From Faecalibacterium prausnitzii (lineage in GTDB: Bacteria; Bacillota; Clostridia; Oscillospirales; Ruminococcaceae): a stretch of DNA of 18,016 nt. The translations under genes were made by a program, and so were the position numbers. Positions 7,876 to 14,831 of the stretch are shown in pieces. Where the stretch lies: contig DCCL01000152.1 of the NCBI GenBank assembly GCA_002313795.1, positions 1 through 18,016 on the forward strand, given 5' to 3'. The notes beneath the pieces were generated by a model. It was given only the letters and a program-made list of their open reading frames with translations. It made no database searches and had not been told where the DNA came from. Numbering within the stretch: position 1 is the stretch's first letter; each line of letters starts with the position of its first letter.

Positions 7876-7926
7876 AAAAAAGCTGGAGATTCACGCATTC
7901 GCGTGAAAATCTCCTGACGCTTTTTT
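7876..7926 (+). terminator. Strong intrinsic terminator downstream of ecfT
   Basis: AAAAAAGC (7876-7883) pairs with GCTTTTTT (7919-7926) outside an inner stem in which GGAGAT+TCACGC (7885-7896) pairs with GCGTGA and ATCTCC (7901-7914), with AA bulged. A six-T run ends it. The A-run on the left makes it potentially bidirectional. It probably ends the ECF transcript, about 220 bp after ecfT, and insulates truA. From 7927 to 8029 I see no gene and no convincing promoter. Confidence 0.75.
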
Positions 7927-8029
7927 GCTTTCCACCAATTTTTACAAACGAAAACCTGACCAGACGGCATAGTTGTGATATGTAGATTGCGAATGCCGGC
8001 CGTGCATTTAAAAACGCAAACTGCTGTAA

Positions 8030-8809
8030 ATGAAAAACGCTGCTTTGATGAATTATTTATTGAAATTAGCTTACGATGGCACCAACTACTGCGGCTTTCA
8101 GGTGCAGCCCAACGGGCAGAGCGTAGCCGCTGCTTTTCAGGATGCGCTGGAAGCGGTGCTGGGCAGCCGCCCCGACATCAAGGGGTGCAGCCGCACCGAT
8201 GCAGGCGTCCATGCGCTGGGCTTCATGCTCAATTTCCACGCAGACACCCGCATCCCGGCGGCAAAACTGCCGCTGGCCCTGAACCAGCACCTTCCCCCGG
8301 ATATCCGGGTGCTGGAAGCGCAGGTGGTGCCCGAGGAGTTCCACGCCCGTTATGCGGCCCACACCAAGACCTATCTTTACCGCATCCACAACAGCCAGAT
8401 CGATTCGCCCTTTGAATCCCGGTATTATACCCGGGTGCCCGGGCGGCTGGATGTGGAAAAGATGCAGCAGGCCGCGCAGCATTTTGTGGGACGACACGAC
8501 TTTCTGGCCCTCTGTGCGGCAGGCAGCTCTGCCGCCGCCCACGGCGACACCGTGCGGACCATCACGGTCTGCAATGTGACACGCCGGGGAGACGATATCG
8601 ATATCACCGTGACAGCGGACGGCTATCTCTACAACATGGTGCGCATTCTGGCAGGCACCCTGTGCGAGGCCGGAGCGGGGCGTCTCGACCCCGGAGCTGT
8701 GCCGGATATTCTCGCCAGCCGCGACCGGAAAAAGGCCGGGCCGACGCTGGCCGCAAAAGGGCTTTTTCTCAAGAGCGTAGCCTATGACACGCCCGCAGGG
8801 GCAGAATAG
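8030..8809 (+). CDS. truA: tRNA pseudouridine synthase A (TruA)
   Basis: TruA makes pseudouridine at positions 38-40 of the tRNA anticodon arm. The 259-residue product has the family length, the N-terminal LAYDGTNYCGFQ and the catalytic segment CSRTDAGVHALG with nucleophile D57. The conserved C-terminal YNMVRILAGTL stretch follows. The start is uncertain: ATG 8030 (used here) and ATG 8048 (MNYLLKLAYDG) both lack a good ribosome binding site, and the second fits the usual family N-terminus about as well. It follows a terminator, so it should have its own promoter, which I could not identify. Confidence 0.94.
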   Translation: MKNAALMNYLLKLAYDGTNYCGFQVQPNGQSVAAAFQDALEAVLGSRPDIKGCSRTDAGVHALGFMLNFHADTRIPAAKLPLALNQHLPPDIRVLEAQVVPEEFHARYAAHTKTYLYRIHNSQIDSPFESRYYTRVPGRLDVEKMQQAAQHFVGRHDFLALCAAGSSAAAHGDTVRTITVCNVTRRGDDIDITVTADGYLYNMVRILAGTLCEAGAGRLDPGAVPDILASRDRKKAGPTLAAKGLFLKSVAYDTPAGAE

Positions 8810-8818
8810 ATCAGAACG

Positions 8819-8854
8819 GCTCCCGAAGGGGAAAACAATGGCCCCTTTGGGAGC
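8819..8854 (+). terminator. Stem-loop after truA, possible attenuator
   Basis: GCTCCCGAAGGGG (8819-8831) and CCCCTTTGGGAGC (8842-8854) pair along 13 bases with one mismatch around a ten-base loop. It begins nine bases after the truA stop. No T-run follows, so it may be a partial terminator or an mRNA-stabilising 3' structure between truA and the DUF5711 gene. Confidence 0.45.
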
Positions 8855-8889
8855 ACTGTCGTTGTAGAAGGGGGACAGGAGAAGGCAAT

Positions 8890-10128
8890 ATGAAGAAGAT
8901 CCATCGCGGCAGGCGGCAGGGAGCGGGAGAACCGCTCTCGGCAGGCCGGGTCGAATATCTGGAACAGGCCCGGCAGCGGGTGAGAGGAAAGCGCCTCCGG
9001 CGAACGGCGGTCATCGTCACCGCCCTGACGCTGGTGCTGCTCTTTGCCACCGGTTTCGTAGGCAGCTCAGTGGCTGTGGCCAAGGACTGGGCCGACACCG
9101 CCCGCATCCTGCTCTTTCCGGGCCTTGGATGGCCGCAGCAGACCGGCATCATGGAGATAGACCAGCTGGCCCCCATGACCGGGAGCTTCGTGGAGCTGGG
9201 TGCAGACGGCTGTGTGGTCTATTCCCGCACCGGCACCAGACTTAACTCTATCCAGAGCGGCTACGCCCGCCCGGCACTGGCGGCAGGCAAGAGCCGTTTC
9301 GTGCTCTACAACCGCTCGGGCAATGAGCTGCGGGTGGAGAGCCGCACCCAGAACCTTTACACCAAGACCATGGAGAACAGCATCTACCTCTGCGCCATGG
9401 CCGATAACGGCACGCTGGCTGTGGTGACAGAAGACCCCGGCAGCACCGCAAAGCTGCTGGTGTATTCCTCCTCTATGGAGCAGCAGCTGAGCTGGAACAT
9501 GACCATCACCGACGGCACACCGCTGCGGATGGCCTTTTCGCCCGACGGGCGGCGGCTGGCGGTGGCGGCTGTCACCGTCAACGCCGGACAGATGGTGACG
9601 AACTTCTATGTGGTCACACTGGCCCAGGGCGACCCCGTCCTTGTGGGGAGCCAGAGCGGCGCGGCCCAGTGGCTCAGCTGGCCCTCCGGTGCCAGCCTGC
9701 TGGCGGTCTGTGACAACCGGGCGATGCTGTATAACGTCTCCGGCAGGGAGAAAGCAGCCTACGACTTTGCAGGCCAGACCCTCCGGGATGTGTCGGTGGA
9801 TGCCTCGGGCAACATCGGCCTGCTGCTGGTCTCGGGCCAGCTCTGTCAGGCCGTGATGCTGGACCGCAGCCTGAATGTGCAGAACACTTCTTCGGTGCAG
9901 GCGGCCAACCGCATCGTCCGGGCGGGGAGCCAGTTCTATCTGCTCACCGACAACGGGGTGGAGAGTCTTGCGCAGGACGGCACCTCTCAGTGGACACAGA
10001 CCCTCGCGGCCCGTCCGCAGGGACTGCTGGCCGATAAAAAGCAGCTGCTGGTCTTCTGCGGCAATACCGTGCAGGTGCTTACCCCGCCCGAAGCGGCGGA
10101 TACATCCGGCGCATCTGCAAATACATAA
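8890..10128 (+). CDS. DUF5711-like membrane-anchored beta-propeller-like protein
   Basis: A 412-residue protein with an Arg/Lys-rich cytoplasmic N-terminus (1-38), one transmembrane helix (about 39-62, ending GFVGSSVAVA) and a long outside domain. That domain has repeating short strands and turns such as FSPDGRRLAVAAV, DASGNIGLLLV and DNGVESLAQDG, suggesting a WD40/PQQ-like beta propeller. I place it in the DUF5711 family from this overall pattern and from its position before a cvpA-type gene; the biochemical function is unknown. AGGAG (8877-8881) supports ATG 8890. It lies 15 bp before the CvpA gene and is probably in one transcript with it and the Clp gene. A cell-envelope sensor or scaffold role would be speculation. 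Confidence 0.7.
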   Translation: MKKIHRGRRQGAGEPLSAGRVEYLEQARQRVRGKRLRRTAVIVTALTLVLLFATGFVGSSVAVAKDWADTARILLFPGLGWPQQTGIMEIDQLAPMTGSFVELGADGCVVYSRTGTRLNSIQSGYARPALAAGKSRFVLYNRSGNELRVESRTQNLYTKTMENSIYLCAMADNGTLAVVTEDPGSTAKLLVYSSSMEQQLSWNMTITDGTPLRMAFSPDGRRLAVAAVTVNAGQMVTNFYVVTLAQGDPVLVGSQSGAAQWLSWPSGASLLAVCDNRAMLYNVSGREKAAYDFAGQTLRDVSVDASGNIGLLLVSGQLCQAVMLDRSLNVQNTSSVQAANRIVRAGSQFYLLTDNGVESLAQDGTSQWTQTLAARPQGLLADKKQLLVFCGNTVQVLTPPEAADTSGASANT

Positions 10129-10143
10129 TAAGGAAGACAAGGT

Positions 10144-10839
10144 ATGTTCAAGAATCCGTCATTTCTTTTTGATATGATATGTACCGTGGTCTGGCTGCTG
10201 CTGGCCGTCCGCTATGCCCGCAAGGGCTTTCTGGCGTCCACCGTTCAGCTGGTCGGCAATCTGCTCAGCCTCGGCGGAGCCAGAGTTTTTTCCAGCTGGG
10301 CCGCAGCGGAAGTGTTTCAGCGGTTTCTGGCCGGGAGCTTCCGCACCCAGATCGCCGAGAGCATCACGGCAGGGGGCGTCGTAGACCTGACCGGCATCGC
10401 GGACAAATATGCGGGCTTCCTGCCCGACAGCTTCCGGGCCTCCATCGTGGAGGCCTGCGAGCGCTCCATCTCGGCAGTTCTCAGCGACAACGCTGTGGTG
10501 CTGGCAGATGTCATCGTCCAGAAGGTGCTGGCCCCGCTGCTGACGCCGGTCATCTCGCTGGTGCTCTTTTTCCTGGCCTTTGCCCTGTTCCGGATGCTCA
10601 TCAGCATGCTGGTGACGGTGCTGGGCCTTGTGAACCGGCTGCCGGTCATCGGCACGGTCAACCGCTGGCTGGGCTGGACGGCGGGCGGTATCGCCAGTCT
10701 GGTAGATATCTATCTGGTGCTGTGTGTGCTGTGGGCGATCATCGTCATCACCGGCGGCAACCTCACTGTGCTGAACGACACAGTGATGAGCAGCAGCCTT
10801 TACTATAAAGTATTCAATCTGTTCAACCCCTTCCTGTAA
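10144..10839 (+). CDS. CvpA family membrane protein
   Basis: A 231-residue integral membrane protein. Hydrophobic segments lie near residues 7-25, 28-46, 131-163 (long enough for one or two helices) and 181-204. The segment RLPVIGTVNRWLGWTAGGI (165-183) matches the conserved loop-plus-helix signature of CvpA proteins (named for colicin V production in E. coli, general function unclear). The central region (50-125) is a soluble, partly amphipathic insert. AAGGAAG upstream of ATG 10144 is an acceptable ribosome binding site. It is sandwiched between the DUF5711 gene and the Clp ATPase with 15- and 19-bp gaps, so the three are likely co-expressed. Confidence 0.82.
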   Translation: MFKNPSFLFDMICTVVWLLLAVRYARKGFLASTVQLVGNLLSLGGARVFSSWAAAEVFQRFLAGSFRTQIAESITAGGVVDLTGIADKYAGFLPDSFRASIVEACERSISAVLSDNAVVLADVIVQKVLAPLLTPVISLVLFFLAFALFRMLISMLVTVLGLVNRLPVIGTVNRWLGWTAGGIASLVDIYLVLCVLWAIIVITGGNLTVLNDTVMSSSLYYKVFNLFNPFL

Positions 10840-10858
10840 GGGGAGCATAGGAGGAACT

Positions 10859-13156
10859 ATGGTCTGCAATCGCTGCCAGAAACGTCCGGCTATCATCTTC
10901 GTCCAGAGGATGGAGAATGGCCAGATGAAAAATGAGGGCTTTTGCCTGCACTGTGCCCGTGAGCTGCACATCAAGCCGGTGGAAGACCTGATGAAGCAGT
11001 TCGGGATGTCCGACGAGGACATGGACAACATGGAGAACCGCATGGAGAGCATGATGGATGAGATGGGCGATGCGAACCCGCTCTCCTTCATGATGAATAT
11101 GGGTCAGCCCATGGGAAATGAGGATGGAGAAGGGGACGATGATCTTGTGCCTGGCTCCAGCGCTACTTTCCCGCTGGGGGTCAAGGATGATTCGGCCGGG
11201 GAGAATAAGAAGACCCAGAAGAACGGCAAAAAGCCGCCCCGCCGCAAATTCCTGGACACCTATTGTGAAAACCTGACCCGCAAGGCCCGGGAGGGCAAAC
11301 TGGATGATATCGTGGGCCGCGACCGCGAGATCTACCGCACCATCCAGATCCTGAGCCGTCGTCAGAAGAACAACCCCTGCCTCATCGGTGAGGCGGGCGT
11401 GGGCAAGACCGCCATCGCGGAAGGCATCGCAGAGCGCATTGCCAAGGGCAATGTGCCGGCGGGCCTGAAGGATAAGGAGATCTTCCTGCTGGACCTCACC
11501 AGCCTTGTGGCTGGCACCCAGTTCCGGGGCCAGTTCGAGCAGCGGGTCAAGGGCCTGCTGAGCGAGGTGAAGGCCGCAGGCAACATCATCCTGTTCATCG
11601 ATGAGATCCACACCATCACCTCTGCCGGTGAGAGCGAGGGTGCCATGAACGCGGGCAACATCCTCAAGCCCGCCCTCTCCCGCGGAGAGATCCAGGTCAT
11701 CGGTGCCACTACCTTCAACGAGTACCGCAAGTATATCGAGAAGGATCAGGCTCTGGAACGCCGTTTCCAGCCTGTCCGGGTGGAGGAACCCAGCGTGGCC
11801 GACACGCTGGCGGTCATGAACGGCATCAAGAAGTATTACGAAGAGCATCACCACGTGCAGGTGCCTGCCGATGTGCTGAGCGCCATCGTCACCCTCAGCG
11901 AGCGGTATATCACCGACCGCTACCTGCCCGATAAGGCCATCGATCTGCTGGATGAGGCCTGTGCCTGCTGCAATCTGGCCCATCCGGTCATCTCGGAATA
12001 CCTCGAGATGCAGAAAGAGCTGGACGAACTGCAGAAGGAAGAGACCGATATGGAGTCTGCGGACGTCAATGAGCCCATCGACTACGAGCAGGTGGCCCAG
12101 CGCAAGACCCGTATCGCCAAGCTGCAGGCCGACCTGCCCGCAAAGCAGGCCGCAGCCAGCGAAATCAAAGTGACCATGGACGATGTGGCCAAGGTCATCG
12201 AGCTGTGGACCGGCATCCCGGCGGTGAAGATTCAGGAGACCGAGTTCGTCAAGCTGGCCGGTCTGGAAGATGAGCTGAAAAAGAAGATCATCGGTCAGGA
12301 TGAGGCCGTCCATCTGGTGGCGCAGGCCGTCAAGCGGAGCCGCGCCGACCTCTCGGGCCGCCGCCGTCCGGCAAGTTTTATCTTTGTGGGCCCCACCGGC
12401 GTGGGCAAGACCGAGCTGGTCAAGCAGCTGGCAAATCAGCTCTTTGACGGCCCCGACCCCCTCATCCGTCTGGACATGAGCGAGTATATGGAAAAGTACG
12501 CAGTATCCCGGATGATCGGTTCGCCTCCGGGCTATGTGGGCTACGAGGAAGCCGGTCAGCTCACCGAAAAGGTGCGCCGCCGCCCCTACAGCGTGGTGCT
12601 CTTTGATGAGATTGAAAAGGCTCACCCGGATGTCATGAACATCCTGCTCCAGATCCTGGACGAGGGCAAGATCAACGATGCGCAGGGCCGGACGGTGGAC
12701 TTCTCCAACACGGTCATCTGTATGACCTCCAACGCAGGCAGCAGCGACAAGAGCACTGCAGGTCTGGGCTTCAACAAGAGCGAAGAGCAGCTCAGCGAGG
12801 AAAAAACCCGCAAGGCACTGAGCCAGTTCCTGCGGCCGGAGTTCCTGGGCCGTGTGGATGAGGTCATCGCCTTCAAGCCCCTGAGTGAGAAGACACTGGA
12901 AGGCATCGCAGCCCTGATGCTGGACGAGTACAAGCCCAGCATGGAGGCCAAAGGTATCACCTACAGCTACACCCCCGCAGCCCTCTCTGCCCTTGTGGCC
13001 AAGAGTCAGGGCGGCAAGTTCGGTGCCCGCGACCTGCGCCGCGTCATCCGCAAGAGCGTGGAAGACCCCGCCGCAGAGCGCATCATCGACGGCAGCCTCA
13101 AGGCAGGCAGCAGCCTGACCGTGGATGCCGAAAATGGCGAAGTGGTGCTGAAGTGA
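10859..13156 (+). CDS. clpE: ClpE-like AAA+ unfoldase with N-terminal zinc finger
   Basis: A 765-residue Hsp100 ATPase that unfolds proteins, probably for ClpP. The N-terminus is a four-cysteine zinc finger (C3, C6, C29, C32), as in ClpE and McsA, instead of the double Clp_N repeat of ClpC. A Met- and acid-rich linker follows (41-130). The first AAA+ module has Walker A GEAGVGKT (177-184) and Walker B ILFIDEIH (244-251). A short coiled-coil middle segment (about 380-435) is next. The second module has GPTGVGKT (511-518) and VVLFDEIE (579-586). The loop GLGF (635-638) matches the IGF/LGF tripeptide that docks on ClpP. AGGAGG (10849-10854) fixes the start. I see no CtsR operator in the 19-bp gap after cvpA, so heat-shock control is not evident. 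ClpC-like is the alternative name. Confidence 0.88.
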   Translation: MVCNRCQKRPAIIFVQRMENGQMKNEGFCLHCARELHIKPVEDLMKQFGMSDEDMDNMENRMESMMDEMGDANPLSFMMNMGQPMGNEDGEGDDDLVPGSSATFPLGVKDDSAGENKKTQKNGKKPPRRKFLDTYCENLTRKAREGKLDDIVGRDREIYRTIQILSRRQKNNPCLIGEAGVGKTAIAEGIAERIAKGNVPAGLKDKEIFLLDLTSLVAGTQFRGQFEQRVKGLLSEVKAAGNIILFIDEIHTITSAGESEGAMNAGNILKPALSRGEIQVIGATTFNEYRKYIEKDQALERRFQPVRVEEPSVADTLAVMNGIKKYYEEHHHVQVPADVLSAIVTLSERYITDRYLPDKAIDLLDEACACCNLAHPVISEYLEMQKELDELQKEETDMESADVNEPIDYEQVAQRKTRIAKLQADLPAKQAAASEIKVTMDDVAKVIELWTGIPAVKIQETEFVKLAGLEDELKKKIIGQDEAVHLVAQAVKRSRADLSGRRRPASFIFVGPTGVGKTELVKQLANQLFDGPDPLIRLDMSEYMEKYAVSRMIGSPPGYVGYEEAGQLTEKVRRRPYSVVLFDEIEKAHPDVMNILLQILDEGKINDAQGRTVDFSNTVICMTSNAGSSDKSTAGLGFNKSEEQLSEEKTRKALSQFLRPEFLGRVDEVIAFKPLSEKTLEGIAALMLDEYKPSMEAKGITYSYTPAALSALVAKSQGGKFGARDLRRVIRKSVEDPAAERIIDGSLKAGSSLTVDAENGEVVLK

Positions 13157-13160
13157 GAGC

Positions 13161-13188
13161 TTGACTTTTCTGTGGATTCGCATATAAT
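13161..13188 (+). promoter_or_regulatory. Strong promoter of antitoxin-like small RNA
   Basis: TTGACT (13161-13166) and a perfect TATAAT (13183-13188) are 16 bases apart, starting four bases after the clpE stop. The spacer resembles those of the promoters at 14832 and 16771 (TTGACTTT near the -35, GGATT in the middle, TATA at the -10). Transcription would start near 13195, pointing away from clpE into a gene-free stretch. Confidence 0.75.
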
Positions 13189-13193
13189 AAAGA

Positions 13194-13230
13194 CAGAAAA
13201 GACAAAATGAGTTTTGCTCATATGGCACAC
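13194..13230. repeat. Direct repeat copy A (second copy at 13364-13395)
   Basis: CAGAAAAGA (13194-13202), AGTT (13210-13213), GCTCATA (13216-13222) and CACAC (13226-13230) recur in the same order at 13364-13372, 13376-13379, 13381-13387 and 13391-13395. Because the two copies are transcribed convergently, the two RNAs can pair here over about 25 Watson-Crick positions plus two G-U pairs. This resembles the DRa/DRb repeats of par-type toxin-antitoxin loci. Confidence 0.7.
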
Positions 13231-13290
13231 TAAAAAGAAGACCCCCTCCCGGAGTTGCAGCTCCAAAGAGGGGGTCTTCTTTTTAGTGCT
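13195..13290 (+). ncRNA. Candidate antitoxin small RNA (RNA II-like)
   Basis: The strong promoter at 13161-13188 and the terminator at 13231-13285 bracket a transcript of about 95 bases with no credible ORF. Its 5' part can form a small hairpin, ATGAG (13207-13211) with CTCAT (13217-13221). The same part is complementary to the translation-start region of the small hydrophobic ORF on the other strand, and its 3' end overlaps that mRNA across the terminator. This is how the antitoxin RNA of the par/Fst system is built. Ends are predicted, not measured. Confidence 0.6.
13231..13285. terminator. Shared bidirectional terminator
   Basis: An 18-base perfect inverted repeat (13231-13248 with 13268-13285; CCCCCTC/GAGGGGG core) flanked by A-run and T-run works on both strands. 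Nested in the loop is GGAG (13251-13254) with CTCC (13261-13264). It ends the small RNA and probably clpE readthrough on the plus strand, and the peptide mRNA on the minus strand. The peptide stop codon (13283-13285) lies in the stem. Confidence 0.85.
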
Positions 13291-13393
13291 TACAGCCCTT
13301 GTTCAGCGTCCTGTCAAGCCACTTGCTGATGAAGTTGGAAACTACACCGGCTGCGACAGATACCAGAAAAGAAATAGTTCGCTCATAGAACAC
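13283..13393 (-). CDS. Small hydrophobic peptide, candidate type I (Fst-like) toxin
   Basis: The minus-strand frame encodes about 36 residues if it starts at GTG 13393. A hydrophobic stretch (residues 7-22, ISFLVSVAAGVV) is followed by SNFISKWLDR and a basic tail ending NKGCKH. This helix-then-KWLDR-then-charged-tail layout resembles Fst/par-type membrane toxins, though the usual proline in the helix is absent. The start is the weak point: GAGAGG (13400-13395) is one base from GTG 13393 but eight bases from an ATG at 13386, which opens a different 14-residue frame. The gene may thus use a non-ATG start or be frameshifted. The peptide frame continues open upstream, but only through the MITE-like element. 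Functional assignment rests on architecture. Confidence 0.5.
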   Translation of the reverse strand: MFYERTISFLVSVAAGVVSNFISKWLDRTLNKGCKH

Positions 13394-13395
13394 AC
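13364..13395. repeat. Direct repeat copy B, over the peptide start region
   Basis: Second copy of the repeat at 13194-13230. On the minus strand it covers both the GTG and the ATG start candidates of the peptide, just after the Shine-Dalgarno-like GAGAGG. Pairing with the small RNA would therefore block translation initiation. Confidence 0.7.
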
Positions 13396-13406
13396 CTCTC
13401 GACAAA

Positions 13407-13415
13407 AGGATACCA
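13407..13415 (-). promoter_or_regulatory. Possible extended -10 of the peptide gene
   Basis: On the minus strand TGGTATCCT is an extended -10 (TG, one base, TATCCT), giving a start near 13400 with a very short leader. A -35 at 16-base spacing would fall on 13429-13434, exactly the first six bases of the MITE-like element, and no -35 match is present. The element may have removed the original -35. This is inferred. Confidence 0.3.
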
Positions 13416-13428
13416 AGATAAAAGGAAG

Positions 13429-13576
13429 GGGCTGTTGCAAAATAAAAATGCGATAGCAATTTGCACAAAGAAATAGCGCAAAAACAGAAACCCGGAACCA
13501 TTTTTAAGCCGTTTTGGCCCTGAAAAGGTTCCGGGATTTGTGCATAATTTTTTAGAAAGCTATCTTGCAACAGCCC
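13429..13576. mobile_element. MITE-like palindromic element, 148 bp
   Basis: Perfect 12-base terminal inverted repeats, GGGCTGTTGCAA (13429-13440) and TTGCAACAGCCC (13565-13576), bound a gene-free AT-rich segment. Nested arms follow: GATAGC (13452-13457) with GCTATC (13559-13564), TGCAC (13462-13466) with GTGCA (13540-13544), and CCCGGAACC (13491-13499) with GGTTCCGGG (13527-13535). The ends resemble the CTGTTGCAA-type termini of some insertion sequences, for example the IS6 family. There is no transposase and I see no clear target duplication. On the minus strand the inner hairpin is followed by a T-rich run and may terminate the glycosyltransferase transcript. Confidence 0.65.
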
Positions 13577-13651
13577 ATTTGTCATGCAAAGGAATCGATA
13601 GGGAGCAGCATTCCGAAAATTTGGGATACGGCTCTGTTTTTGTGACGCTCT

Positions 13652-14680
13652 TTAATTGAATTTGAAGATCTTCCGTGCGATGCGGTAGCCGCCCACAACG
13701 ATCTCGTCGCCCTTGGGGAAGGGCAGGTTGGTCACGCCGCCGAAGCCGAAGCGGATGGAGCGGTAGACCCCGGCACTGGTGTGGTCCTTGAGGTACTGCC
13801 ACAGGTCTTTCTGCTTCTGCTTGGCCTCTGCGCTGCCGTCCAGCAGCAGGAAGATATCGCTGACAGCCATCATCATGGAGAGATAGTGGAGCATATAGGC
13901 CCGCAGTTTCTTCTGGCCCTTGAGGGCGTCCAGGTCCTGACAGTCGATCATGTGGCGGGTAACGCGCAGCTGCTGGTCCACCCGCTTGACCATGACGCTC
14001 TCATTGACGCTCTGGTCGGAACGACCGATGAAGTAGCGATAGAGGTCGAGGTCCATATAGTACATGGTGTGGACGTAGGGCAGGGGCTGGTAGACGAAGA
14101 TGTTGTCCACATAGAAGGTGTGCTTGGGCAGCACCATGCCGCTCTGACGCAGCACCTCGGTGCGGTACATGACCGAATGCATCAGCAGGTTCTGGTCGGG
14201 GCGGAAATGCTTCACATGCATCCAGGTGAACAGACGATCCTGCGGGAACACATTGGTGTACCGCACGGTATGGCTGGTGCCGTCCTCGGTGTGCTCATAG
14301 ACGTAGTTGCAGATCATCAGATCGGGTGCGGTGCCCCGGGCCACCAGAGTGGTCAGGCGGGCGAGTACCTTCTTGAGGGCGTCGGTGTCCAGCCAGTCGT
14401 CGCTGTCCACGACCTTATAGTAGAGGCCGGTGGCGTTCCGGATGCCCTGATTGACGCCCTCACCATGGCCGCCATTCTCCTGATGGATGGCCTTGACGAT
14501 GGTGGGGTACTTGGCTGCGTACTCGTCGCAGATGGCAGGGGTCTCGTCCTTCACGGAACCGTCATCCACGAGGATGATCTCGGCCTGCTCTCCGGCAGAG
14601 AGCAGCGTCTCGATGCAGTGGCGCATATATGCCGCCGAGTTGTAACAGGGAACGGCAAAAGTGATGAGTTTCTGTTGCAT
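13652..14680 (-). CDS. Family 2 glycosyltransferase
   Basis: A 342-residue GT-A fold enzyme that would transfer a sugar from a nucleotide donor, probably to an envelope or capsular polysaccharide; donor and acceptor cannot be read from sequence. Seen: N-terminal FAVPCYNSAAYM, the nucleotide-binding DDGS (39-42), QENGGHGEGVNQGI (67-80) and the metal-binding DSDD (92-95). The remaining 240 residues are specific to the subfamily. The frame is open to 14773, but ATG 14680 is chosen because MQQKLITFAVPCYN is the normal family start and AGGAG (14695-14691) lies ten bases upstream. It is a single gene on the minus strand between plus-strand genes. Its transcript probably ends in the MITE-like hairpin; I see no other terminator. 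Confidence 0.88.
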   Translation of the reverse strand: MQQKLITFAVPCYNSAAYMRHCIETLLSAGEQAEIILVDDGSVKDETPAICDEYAAKYPTIVKAIHQENGGHGEGVNQGIRNATGLYYKVVDSDDWLDTDALKKVLARLTTLVARGTAPDLMICNYVYEHTEDGTSHTVRYTNVFPQDRLFTWMHVKHFRPDQNLLMHSVMYRTEVLRQSGMVLPKHTFYVDNIFVYQPLPYVHTMYYMDLDLYRYFIGRSDQSVNESVMVKRVDQQLRVTRHMIDCQDLDALKGQKKLRAYMLHYLSMMMAVSDIFLLLDGSAEAKQKQKDLWQYLKDHTSAGVYRSIRFGFGGVTNLPFPKGDEIVVGGYRIARKIFKFN

Positions 14681-14753
14681 AAAGTAAAAGCTCCTTATCT
14701 TGGTTGCAGCCGGAGCCCGCAAGCAGCGGCTGAGGATGGAGATATGTGTTTTT

Positions 14754-14762
14754 ATTATAGCA
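14754..14762 (-). promoter_or_regulatory. Extended -10 promoter of the glycosyltransferase gene
   Basis: The minus strand reads TGCTATAAT, a perfect TATAAT with the TGn extension, about 75 bases before the start codon. I find no good -35. The leader can form a hairpin, CAGCCG (14707-14712) with CGGCTG (14727-14732), before the ribosome binding site. Confidence 0.55.
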
Positions 14763-14831
14763 TTTTCGACCACAAAAAGCTACGGAAACCACGAAATCCC
14801 TCGGCAGAGCCGCAAATTTTATGGGGGCGGA

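Noticed and set aside
7779..7985. 68-codon plus-strand frame in the ecfT-truA spacer
   Set aside because: It runs through three hairpins including the terminator and has no ribosome binding site or family resemblance.
10823..13228. Long minus-strand open frame (801 codons) opposite clpE
   Set aside because: Same effect of codon bias; clpE on the plus strand has full motifs and a strong ribosome binding site.
13342..13386. 14-residue frame starting at the well-spaced ATG in the toxin leader
   Set aside because: Too short to call as a gene; kept as evidence about the start or frameshift problem of the hydrophobic peptide.
13283..13585. 100-codon minus-strand version of the small hydrophobic peptide gene
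   Set aside because: The upstream two thirds are translation of the MITE-like element and have no ribosome binding site; only the C-terminal 36 or so residues look like a peptide family.
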